From: JAYZBC01 sp036339375
GTDB taxonomy: Bacteria > Pseudomonadota > Alphaproteobacteria > MPNO01 > UBA2964
Reading direction: 5' to 3'
NCBI GenBank assembly: GCA_036339375.1
Contig: JAYZBC010000061.1
Location: 1 to 13,753, forward strand
Length of the DNA stretch: 13,753 nucleotides
The translations under genes and the position numbers were made by a program. The notes beneath the pieces are model-generated. The model had not been told where the DNA came from. It searched no databases and saw only the letters and a program-made list of their open reading frames with translations. This document shows positions 7,865 to 13,753 of this stretch, piece after piece. The first letter of the stretch is position 1. Each line of letters starts with the position of its first letter.

Positions 7865-7939
7865 AAAATTAAGAATCTATTTTTCCTTCATTTTCTGATA
7901 ACCATTTCTATGGTACGAAACGGAATTTCAATAGTGTTA

Positions 7940-7952
7940 AACGTCAAACGTT
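7940..7952. promoter_or_regulatory. Inverted repeat, possible operator upstream of the badH-like operon
   Basis: AACGT-CAA-ACGTT (7940-7952) is a perfect 5-3-5 dyad in the 192-base gap between the NadX-like gene and the BadH-like gene. Position and symmetry would suit a small dimeric repressor. No regulator gene is visible in the window, so its partner is unknown. The remaining gap holds only AT-rich sequence, with AGGG at 8048-8051 as the ribosome site for the next gene. Confidence 0.25.
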
Positions 7953-8056
7953 GAAGGTATGCCTCTATTCTGATGCAACAACATTCTCGTACAAAGACTT
8001 TTTCAAGAAAAATAAATTATTAATATTTAAATTGCTTTTAAAAAAATAGGGAAATT

Positions 8057-8824
8057 ATGAACGGACTAAATGGAAAAATAGCTGTTGTAACTGGAGGCGC
8101 TTCTGGCATTGGACGCGCTATAACCCTCGGCTTATCGAAAGAAGGGGTAAAAACTGTAATCTTCGATATTAATAACGAGGGGGCCAAAAATGTTGTCAAT
8201 GAAGTAGAAAAAATGGGTGGACAGGCATCTAATCAGTATTGCGACATAACTGACTACGTTTCTGTCCAAAAGGCTGTTGAAAATACAGAAGAAAAATGGG
8301 GACCCATCGATCATCTAGTGAATAATGCTGGTTGGGATTTAGCTGTTAATTTTTTAGAAAGCTCTCCAGAACTATGGGAAAAAGTAATAGGCATTAATTT
8401 ATTAGGTCCTATAAACATGCAGCATGTTGTACTCACTAAAATGTCAGAACGCGGAAAAGGACGAGTAGTTAATATTGCTTCTGATGCAGGCCGGGTCGGA
8501 TCCTCAGGAGAGGCAGTTTATTCCGCTTGCAAGGGTGGTGTAATCGCTCTTACCAAAACGTTAGCACGTGAACTTACACGTCGGGGTATTCGTATCAATA
8601 CGGTTTGCCCTGGTCCAACCGATACTCCACTTTTCGACGAATTTAAATCGAGTACTCCAAATGGACCGAAAATTGCGGAAGGATTGCAGAGAGCAATTCC
8701 AATGAAACGACTAGGCAAACCCAGTGACTACCCAGGGATTGTCTCATTTCTTTTGAGTGACGAAGCAGACTATATTACAGGACAAACAATTTCGGTCTCT
8801 GGCGGCCTTACCATGCATGGATGA
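8057..8824 (+). CDS. Short-chain dehydrogenase, BadH-like (2-hydroxycyclohexanecarboxyl-CoA dehydrogenase)
   Basis: This protein of 255 residues is a classical SDR. It has the cofactor loop TGGASGIG (12-19), D37 after the second strand favouring NAD, NNAG (89-92), and catalytic N114, S142, Y155 and K159. Beyond the general fold it carries stretches that I recall from R. palustris BadH: VNNAGWD, NIASDAGRVGSSGEAVYSACKGG split across 139-161, VCPGPTDTPL and the C-terminal VSGGLTMHG. BadH oxidises 2-hydroxycyclohexanecarboxyl-CoA to the 2-keto ester. The next gene is BadI-like, which strongly supports this assignment over a generic FabG. The stop is 3 bases before the next ATG. The exact substrate ring is inferred, not shown. 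Confidence 0.85.
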   Translation: MNGLNGKIAVVTGGASGIGRAITLGLSKEGVKTVIFDINNEGAKNVVNEVEKMGGQASNQYCDITDYVSVQKAVENTEEKWGPIDHLVNNAGWDLAVNFLESSPELWEKVIGINLLGPINMQHVVLTKMSERGKGRVVNIASDAGRVGSSGEAVYSACKGGVIALTKTLARELTRRGIRINTVCPGPTDTPLFDEFKSSTPNGPKIAEGLQRAIPMKRLGKPSDYPGIVSFLLSDEADYITGQTISVSGGLTMHG

Positions 8825-8827
8825 AAC

Positions 8828-9628
8828 ATGACTGAAAAAACAACTGATTTTGAAGATATTCTCTACGAAGAAAGAGAAGGTACAGCTTGGATAACGATTA
8901 ACCGGCCCAAGGTCTATAATGCCTTCCGTGCAAAGACCTGTGAAGAACTGAGTAGCGCAATTTCCCTGGCTGGATGGAATAAGGAAATTGGTGCAATTGT
9001 TTTAGCTGGTTCTGGTGATAAGGCATTTTGCACCGGTGGGGATCAAAGCGAACACGACGGAACCTACAAAGGAAGGGGCACAATTGGATTGCCTATTGAG
9101 GAAGTTCACAGTGCCATCCGCGACGTTCCTGTTCCAGTGATAGCCCGGGTCCAAGGTTACGCAATTGGTGGCGGGAATGTTTTAGCCACACTTTGTGATT
9201 TTACAATTGCCTCTGAGAATGCAATTTTTGGCCAGGTAGGCCCCAAGGTAGGATCTGTTGATCCAGGATGGGGAACTGCATACCTAGCCAGAATAGTAGG
9301 AGAAAAAAAAGCTAGGGAAATTTGGTATTTATGCCGACAATATACTGCTACTGAAGCCATGGAGATGGGTCTGGTTAATAAAGTAGTCCCTTCCAAAGAA
9401 TTAGATACTGAAGTTCAAAAATGGTGTGCTGAGATTTTGGAAAAAAGCCCAACAAGCCTTGCAATAGCCAAACGTTCTTTTAACGCTGATAGTGAACACA
9501 TTCGTTCCATTGGATCACTTGGTTTTGAGGCTTTGGCGTTATTTTATGGTACTGAAGAATCGAAAGAAGGTGCCGCCGCTTTTCGTGAAAAACGCAAACC
9601 CAATTTCCGTCAAAAGTTCGGAAAATAA
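8828..9628 (+). CDS. Crotonase-fold ring-cleaving hydrolase, BadI-like (2-ketocyclohexanecarboxyl-CoA hydrolase)
   Basis: This 266-residue crotonase-superfamily protein has oxyanion-hole elements in CTGGDQ (68-73) and GGGN (114-117). The segment QSEHDGTYKGRGTIGLP and the run VIARVQGYAIGGG are as I recall them in BadI of R. palustris, and SVDPGWG (143-149) places an acidic D145 where MenB and BadI have their catalytic Asp. BadI opens the ring of 2-ketocyclohexanecarboxyl-CoA with water to give pimeloyl-CoA; MenB performs a related ring closure in menaquinone synthesis. W148 is found in E. coli MenB, where I recall Tyr in BadI. The BadH-like neighbour and absence of other men genes favour BadI. 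It sits in the middle of a tightly packed operon. Confidence 0.85.
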   Translation: MTEKTTDFEDILYEEREGTAWITINRPKVYNAFRAKTCEELSSAISLAGWNKEIGAIVLAGSGDKAFCTGGDQSEHDGTYKGRGTIGLPIEEVHSAIRDVPVPVIARVQGYAIGGGNVLATLCDFTIASENAIFGQVGPKVGSVDPGWGTAYLARIVGEKKAREIWYLCRQYTATEAMEMGLVNKVVPSKELDTEVQKWCAEILEKSPTSLAIAKRSFNADSEHIRSIGSLGFEALALFYGTEESKEGAAAFREKRKPNFRQKFGK

Positions 9629-9630
9629 AA

Positions 9631-10803
9631 GTGGCTGGTCCTTTAACAGGAATTAAAATTCTTGACTTAAGTTCTGTAGTGCTTGGCCCTCTCGCTACCC
9701 AAATAATGGGGGATTTGGGTGCGGACGTCATCAAAATTGAAGCGCCTAGTGGCGACAGTACTCGATATACTGGACCAAAAAGATCAAACGACATGTCTGC
9801 CCTTTTTTTAGGCCTTAATCGTAATAAACGATCAGTGATTTTAAACTTAAAAAAGCCAGCGGCTAAAAAAGCATTGTGGCGCTTAATTGATACTTCTGAT
9901 GTATTTATCCACTCAATACGTCCCCAAAAAATTAAAAAGCTTGGCTTTAGTCATGAGGATGTTTGTGCTCGGAACAAACGTATAATTTACGCAGGAATTC
10001 ATGGCTACCAAATGGGAGGCCCATATTCAGGAGAACCTGCATATGATGATGTTATTCAAGGTCAGGCCGGTAACGTTGACTTAATGGCTCGGCTTGTTGG
10101 TGAACCACGTTATATGCCAACCATCATGGCGGATAAAACCTGCGCCCTAGTTGCAGCTAATTCTGTGATGGCTGCTTTATTTGAAAGAGAGCGCTCCAAC
10201 AAAGGCCAGTTTGTGGAAATTCCTATGTTTGAGACTATGGTTGCATATAACCTGACAGAACACTTATACGGTTATACATTTGATCCACCTGAAGACCAGA
10301 TTGGATATACTAGGGTGCTAGCTCCCTCTCGCCGCCCCTACAAAACCAAAGATGGTTATATTTGCATTTTGGTTTACACAGACAAGCAGTGGGAAGATTT
10401 TTGGAAGGAGGTCGGTCGTCCAGAGTTAATTAAAGACGCTAAATTTGCTACGCTAAGTGCGCGGAGTACAAATATCGAAGAACTTTACCGAACAGCTAGA
10501 GAATGCGTGGCAAACCGAAACACTGCGGAATGGCAAGAGGCATTAGATCGTTTGCAAATTCCTCACGCTCCAATCACGACAATGGAGATGCTGTTTGAAG
10601 ATCCACACCTGAAGAAAATGAATTTTTTCAAAAAGATCGAACATCCGACAGAAGGAAACATCGTAATACCAGATTCACCTGTAGGTTTTAGTAGAACTCC
10701 TACGAGCTTAAACCGCTTACAACCAGGTTTTGGTGAACACAGTGAAGAAATTCTTAAGGAAGCGGGTCTCAGTAATGAAGAAATCAAACAGGCTTTAAAA
10801 TAA
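9631..10803 (+). CDS. CaiB/BaiF family CoA-transferase
   Basis: This 390-residue class III CoA-transferase has the family N-terminus GIKILDLSSVVLGPLATQIM and GDLGADVIKIE (27-37). Its nucleophilic Asp is D168 in IMADKTCALVAANS, matching Asp169 of formyl-CoA transferase. These enzymes move CoA between two acids through an aspartyl-CoA intermediate. The GTG start lies 2 bases after the BadI-like stop; it is preferred because the family N-terminus begins here, although the ribosome site is weak. In this operon it is the only visible means of making the CoA thioester that BadH and BadI need, so it may replace the usual CoA ligase (AliA or BadA). The CoA donor and acceptor are unknown. Confidence 0.92.
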   Translation: MAGPLTGIKILDLSSVVLGPLATQIMGDLGADVIKIEAPSGDSTRYTGPKRSNDMSALFLGLNRNKRSVILNLKKPAAKKALWRLIDTSDVFIHSIRPQKIKKLGFSHEDVCARNKRIIYAGIHGYQMGGPYSGEPAYDDVIQGQAGNVDLMARLVGEPRYMPTIMADKTCALVAANSVMAALFERERSNKGQFVEIPMFETMVAYNLTEHLYGYTFDPPEDQIGYTRVLAPSRRPYKTKDGYICILVYTDKQWEDFWKEVGRPELIKDAKFATLSARSTNIEELYRTARECVANRNTAEWQEALDRLQIPHAPITTMEMLFEDPHLKKMNFFKKIEHPTEGNIVIPDSPVGFSRTPTSLNRLQPGFGEHSEEILKEAGLSNEEIKQALK

Positions 10804-10819
10804 AACGGGGTCGACAAAA

Positions 10820-11287
10820 ATGAAAACTGTGGGCATTGGATTTTACTGGGATGAGTTGAAGATTGGGCAAAGGTTTAAGACGCTCAACCGTACAATTACA
10901 GAAAGCGATATAGTAAATTTTATAGGTGTCACCGGCATGGTCGAAACTTTATTTACTGACCTAACCTTCGGAGATCATGGCGGCGGGGAAATAAAAGGAC
11001 GTGTTGTACCGGCAGCGCTAAGTTACACAATTATAGAAGGTCTATTATGCCAAAATACTATGCAAACAACAGGGCTTGCCCTTCTCCAGGTTGAAAAAAA
11101 AATTCACAAGCCTGTTTTTGCAGGCGACACAATTCATGCGAAAATAGAGGTAAAAAATATAAGGAAAACCAGCAAGGGCAACAGGGGTATTGTTACCACT
11201 GAAAACTTAATCATGAACCAAAAAGATGAAAATGTTATCACCTACCAGGCAGTTAGATTAATGGCTGGACAACCAAAAAACGATTAG
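10820..11287 (+). CDS. MaoC-like hot-dog protein lacking the hydratase-2 catalytic motif
   Basis: This 155-residue protein has the single hot-dog layout of MaoC-like dehydratases: an entry helix in ITESDIVNFIGVTG (26-39), a central-helix region GRVVPAALSYTIIEGLL (60-76), and the strand region KPVFAGDTIHAKIEVKNIR (97-115) that fits the family's PVxxGDT pattern. Active members have G-D-x-N-P-[LIV]-H after the first helix. Here the aligned residues are G39-M40-V41-E42-T43-L44-F45, so both catalytic Asp and His are missing. It may bind an acyl-CoA without hydrating it, use other residues (D47 and D52/H53 are close by), or be a thioesterase-like variant. It is the last gene of the operon, and its stop overlaps that of the ligB-like gene on the other strand. 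Confidence 0.8.
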   Translation: MKTVGIGFYWDELKIGQRFKTLNRTITESDIVNFIGVTGMVETLFTDLTFGDHGGGEIKGRVVPAALSYTIIEGLLCQNTMQTTGLALLQVEKKIHKPVFAGDTIHAKIEVKNIRKTSKGNRGIVTTENLIMNQKDENVITYQAVRLMAGQPKND

Positions 11288-12117
11288 GGCGCAATCTTCC
11301 ATTCTGCCAATCCACACCCAATCAGCATGTCAGGCATGGGAGCGTAATCTATCAGTTCAAAGCCTTGGCTACCCGCTGCAGCATGCGCTACCACCCAAGC
11401 CCGCAATTCTGCTCCTCCGTTTCCCGTATTTTCCAACATTTTGCTGAGGTTGAGTGCAATCTGATCATCTTCCGCTGATTTAAAAAGTTCAATACAAGCG
11501 TGATCAAATGGTTCATCAACCCAGCCCATTGTCGTTTCACCAATGGAGTGGCTTAAACCACCTGTACCCAAAACCGCAACGCGAAGATCCTGGGGATAGC
11601 TTTCAATGGCTTCCCGAAGCATGTGACCCCACGCTAGACACCGTTTAGGTGTGGGAAAAGGCTTTTCTACTAAATTCATAAAAACCGGTATTACAGGAGG
11701 TATGGGCTCCAAATTCATCCTCCAGATAGGAACACACATACCGTGATCAAGTTTCACACGAAGTGAATAAGATGGATCGAAATCTGCGGCCATAGCTTCT
11801 TCTAAAATATGCTTCGCAAGACCCGAATGACCCGCAAGGTTTTTATCTTTGAAAATCGGTTGCATAAACGGTTCAGGCGGACCGTCATGTTCATCACCAA
11901 TACCGATACAAAAAGCGGGAATATTATCAAGAAAGAAGTTTACCCAGTGGTCTGTGGAATGAATTACCAGAACATCAGCATTAAGAACCTTTAAACGTCG
12001 GCTAAGCTCATCAAATCGGCTTTGGAGCCAATCCCGAGACTCAGCTTTCATGTTTTCCCATTCTCGCGCTATGTTTGGTGCGTGTCCGGCTGCAAAACTT
12101 CCAACTAACTTAGCCAT
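11284..12117 (-). CDS. Class III extradiol ring-cleavage dioxygenase, catalytic (LigB-like) subunit
   Basis: This 277-residue protein belongs to the LigB superfamily, Fe(II) enzymes that open catechol-type rings at the meta position with O2. Metal ligands align with Sphingomonas LigB: H12 in AAGHAPN, H57 in STDHW and E237 in GGAELRAW. The second-sphere histidines are also present: H125 in LDHGMCVP and H190 in GTGGLSH. All five key residues are intact, so it should be active. The substrate is not certain; protocatechuate or a related dihydroxy-aromatic is the family norm. AGGAG about 9 bases upstream supports the start. It overlaps the LigA-like gene by 8 bases and meets the MaoC-like gene tail to tail with a 4-base overlap. 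Confidence 0.9.
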   Translation of the reverse strand: MAKLVGSFAAGHAPNIAREWENMKAESRDWLQSRFDELSRRLKVLNADVLVIHSTDHWVNFFLDNIPAFCIGIGDEHDGPPEPFMQPIFKDKNLAGHSGLAKHILEEAMAADFDPSYSLRVKLDHGMCVPIWRMNLEPIPPVIPVFMNLVEKPFPTPKRCLAWGHMLREAIESYPQDLRVAVLGTGGLSHSIGETTMGWVDEPFDHACIELFKSAEDDQIALNLSKMLENTGNGGAELRAWVVAHAAAGSQGFELIDYAPMPDMLIGCGLAEWKIAP

Positions 12118-12385
12118 TATTTAACTTCTCCTGCGGATCAATTGCCGAAAGAATTTTTATAGATTCTGCATCATCATGACCGCAGATAAGTAAAAAAAAC
12201 CGCATTAAATAGGGGTTGGTTTTGTGATAGAGAAAAGCAAAGTCATCTTTCAATAATGCTTGTTTGATTTCCAAAGAAACCGGGTATTTTGCAATAACCT
12301 CTTCACGATGGTTTGTCCACAAATCCCGACCATCATCACCCTGTAAATCAAACATCAACTTATTAAGCCAATAATCTAATGCCAT
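12110..12385 (-). CDS. Extradiol dioxygenase small (LigA-like) subunit
   Basis: This 91-residue, mostly helical protein fits the LigA domain, the small subunit of protocatechuate 4,5-dioxygenase, which caps the active site of LigB. Recognisable parts are the helix spanning KYPVSLEIKQALLKDDFAFL and the NPYLMRFFLLICG segment, where LigA normally has hydrophobic helices facing LigB. It is shorter than Sphingomonas LigA (139 residues) and covers only the core domain. AGGTGG upstream of the ATG supports the start. The 8-base overlap with the catalytic-subunit gene and its order before it match ligA-ligB operons. Assignment rests on fold-level pattern plus neighbourhood, less on invariant residues. 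Confidence 0.82.
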   Translation of the reverse strand: MALDYWLNKLMFDLQGDDGRDLWTNHREEVIAKYPVSLEIKQALLKDDFAFLYHKTNPYLMRFFLLICGHDDAESIKILSAIDPQEKLNNG

Positions 12386-12525
12386 CGAACCACCTTTGCT
12401 TTTTAAAGCCTTTAGACTTTAAGCAATATTTTTCAAAAAGCCGACTTTTTTGTAATCGACCATGTTGACACACTGGACCACAAAAACTTAGCCTCCAAAT
12501 CACTTTAACAAACCAAATAAATTTC
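12386..12525. promoter_or_regulatory. Divergent promoter region, ligAB-like genes and luciferase-like monooxygenase
   Basis: These 140 bases separate two divergent starts and should hold both promoters. On the plus strand a perfect TTGACA (12465-12470) is present, but no convincing -10 box follows at the usual distance. No strong ribosome site precedes the ATG at 12526, whereas the LigA-like ATG at 12385 has one. No clear long operator was found. Confidence 0.3.
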
Positions 12526-13464
12526 ATGACTTTAAGGCTAGGATATTTGTTGCCAACGCGTGAGCGTATTATGGCAGGCATTCATGAAACAAGGCAAATT
12601 CTAAACCTCGCTGATCACGCTGAAACTATAGGAATAGACTCTCTTTGGATCGGTGATTCTTTGCTGGCCAAACCCAGGCACGAACCACTCACACTCCTTT
12701 CTGCGCTATCGGGTCGCACAAAAAAGATTAAATTAGGGACAGCAGTCTTGTTACCCATGCTGCGTAACCCTGTTTTATTAGCTCATCAAATTGCAACAAT
12801 TGATCAGATAAGTGAAGGCAGACTAATCGTAGGAATCGGCACCGCACGAGATGTTCCCGCCATTCGTAATGAATTTCAGGCAGCGGGTGTTGCTTTTGAA
12901 AAACGAATTGGAACCATGCTCGAACAAATTAAACTTTGCCGGTCGCTTTGGAGCGGCGATGAAATTAATTGGGAGGGACGATGGATTGTTAATCAAGCAG
13001 AGTTGGCCCCTAAACCATATACCCCTGGTGGGCCGCCTATTTGGAGCGGAGGGGGGGTTACTGCTGCATTAAAACGTACAGCTCAATACTTTGACGGCTG
13101 GTTCCCATCTGGACCGGGTGATGGACAAGAGTGGGGAAAAGCGTGGGCGCAATTAAAAAAATACACACAAGAAGCCGGACGGCACCAAAATGAAATTATT
13201 GGAGCGGCTTATGTTACTTTGGCAATAAACGAAGATAAAAACAAAGCTGATGAAGAACTAAACCTATATCTAAAAAATTATTACAAGTTACCGGCTCAGC
13301 AAATTCGAGACCAACAATACTGTTTCTCCGGAGAACGAAACGCAGCTATAGAATGGTTAAACCTTTTTGTTCAGGCAGGTGCAACTCATATTTGCGTGAG
13401 ATTTACGGGTAATAAAGATGAACAGCAAATGGAAGAATTAGCAATGATGCGGGAACAATGGTAG
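12526..13464 (+). CDS. Luciferase-like (LLM) flavin-dependent oxidoreductase
   Basis: This 312-residue protein has the TIM-barrel pattern of bacterial luciferase-like monooxygenases: an N-terminal strand LRLGYLLP, then ADHAETIGIDSLWIGDSLL (29-47), LGTAVLLPMLRNPVLLAHQI split across 70-89, and the strongly conserved IDQISEGRLIVGIGTA near 92-107. GPPIWSGGG (about 168-176) is the usual loop after the fourth strand. Members use reduced FMN or F420 to oxidise or reduce small substrates; the sequence does not separate the two cofactors. It is divergent from the ligA-ligB pair. A hydroxylation or ring-modifying step feeding the neighbouring pathway is an inference from location. Confidence 0.88.
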   Translation: MTLRLGYLLPTRERIMAGIHETRQILNLADHAETIGIDSLWIGDSLLAKPRHEPLTLLSALSGRTKKIKLGTAVLLPMLRNPVLLAHQIATIDQISEGRLIVGIGTARDVPAIRNEFQAAGVAFEKRIGTMLEQIKLCRSLWSGDEINWEGRWIVNQAELAPKPYTPGGPPIWSGGGVTAALKRTAQYFDGWFPSGPGDGQEWGKAWAQLKKYTQEAGRHQNEIIGAAYVTLAINEDKNKADEELNLYLKNYYKLPAQQIRDQQYCFSGERNAAIEWLNLFVQAGATHICVRFTGNKDEQQMEELAMMREQW

Positions 13465-13519
13465 TTGATGCTCCTATATCCCACCACGACCCACGGGAGG
13501 AAAATTTTTATGGTCATTC

Positions 13520-13714
13520 TTATCGGTTTCGACTTGAACCGCGGTTCATGACGGGGCTGAGATGATGGCGTGCGGACTTTGGCAATCCATAAGTTTTGAC
13601 AACAGGGGGTGTACCCCCTTGGTTCGGAATACCACTCTGAGACGTCTCAGCATCAAGACGTTTTTCTGTCCTTCTACCGCCAGGTTTTCTTTTTCGACGC
13701 TTGTTTCCAGGCAT
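13520..13714 (-). CDS. Small basic protein of unknown function (uncertain)
   Basis: This 64-codon reading frame encodes a very basic product starting MPGNKRRKRKPGGRR and ending SSRNR, with no hydrophobic segment and no motif I recognise. In its favour, GGAGG (13720-13724) stands 5 bases before the ATG. Against it, the composition is low-complexity, the frame stays open to the right edge so it could be the end of a longer gene, and it covers a cluster of palindromes that may instead reflect RNA or DNA structure. The bases here are visibly richer in G and C than in the genes to the left, which could indicate transferred DNA or a non-coding element. Confidence 0.3.
   Translation of the reverse strand: MPGNKRRKRKPGGRRTEKRLDAETSQSGIPNQGGTPPVVKTYGLPKSARHHLSPVMNRGSSRNR
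13535..13650. repeat. Cluster of three 14-base inverted repeats
   Basis: Within 116 bases there are two perfect 14-base palindromes, TGAACCGCGGTTCA (13535-13548) and CTGAGACGTCTCAG (13637-13650). Between them is a hairpin-type repeat, GGGGGTGTACCCCC (13605-13618), with a 5-6 base pair GC stem. Their centres are about 70 and 32 bases apart. The first is sited at the 3' end of the small basic frame on the other strand. They could fold as RNA stems or bind dimeric proteins; I cannot tell which. Confidence 0.55.
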
Positions 13715-13753
13715 GGCTGCCTCCGTTTTTGACTTCTGCCAGCTCCAATAAAG

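Noticed and set aside
8828..9628. Assignment of the crotonase as MenB (naphthoate synthase), because of SVDPGWG and a long shared C-terminal half.
   Set aside because: The CTGGDQSEHDG region and neighbourhood (BadH-like, CaiB) fit BadI better, and no other menaquinone genes are present.
12363..12581. Minus-strand frame of 72 codons across the ligA/LLM gap.
   Set aside because: It overlaps the starts of two well-supported genes in other frames and shows no recognisable domain.
13525..13749. tmRNA-like words: GGTTTCGAC (13525-13533), GGGGCTGA (13553-13560) and GCCAGCTCCA near 13740-13749.
   Set aside because: The order and spacing fit neither a one-piece nor a permuted tmRNA. There is no T-arm (GGTTCRANTCC) before the supposed 3' end, no tag frame, and the total length is too short.
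13674..13752. A minus-strand frame entering from the right edge and ending at TAG (13674-13676), reading like a protein C-terminus (LELAEVKNGGSHAW...).
   Set aside because: Only about 25 codons are visible and it overlaps the small basic frame with its good ribosome site. It could be the end of a real gene but cannot be supported from this window.

Overview
The window looks like a piece of an AT-rich alphaproteobacterial chromosome. The best evidence is at the left edge, where ribosomal proteins L13 and S9 (rplM-rpsI, minus strand) appear; S9 carries the N-terminal extension leading into YATGKRKDAVARVW that is typical of alphaproteobacteria. The AT-rich coding style would suit a free-living marine or aquatic lineage, but that is inference. 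No tRNA, rRNA, insertion sequence or CRISPR array was seen.

Left half (1-6900). After rplM-rpsI come a 2-oxoglutarate/Fe(II) oxygenase of the isopenicillin-N-synthase type and an overlapping ArsC/YffB-like thiol protein. A minus-strand pair follows: cutA and a fosmidomycin-resistance-like MFS transporter. Next is a small conserved protein on the plus strand (4101-4463) whose 3' end overlaps a second MFS gene on the opposite strand by 82 bases. That MFS gene is divergent from a third transporter of the YbfB/YjiJ family.

Right half (7050-13470). This is a catabolic island. A NadX-like dehydrogenase is followed, after a 192-base gap, by a tight plus-strand operon: a BadH-like alcohol dehydrogenase, a BadI-like ring-cleaving hydrolase, a CaiB/BaiF CoA-transferase and a MaoC-like hot-dog protein. 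Running towards it on the minus strand is a ligA-ligB pair (class III extradiol dioxygenase), and divergent from ligA is a luciferase-like monooxygenase. BadH and BadI are the last two enzymes before linear pimeloyl-CoA in cyclohexanecarboxylate and benzoate breakdown in Rhodopseudomonas palustris. Here they stand beside a CoA-transferase instead of a CoA ligase, with no acyl-CoA dehydrogenase or BadK hydratase in view.

Two of the accessory enzymes lack expected catalytic residues. The NadX homologue has Gly where the family has its catalytic His, and the MaoC-like protein has lost both the Asp and the His of the hydratase-2 motif. The island may therefore be an altered or undescribed route for a cyclic carboxylic acid; this is inference from gene content.

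Right edge (13465-13753). A short region with visibly higher GC holds three 14-base inverted repeats and a small basic ORF with a good Shine-Dalgarno sequence. I do not recognise it.
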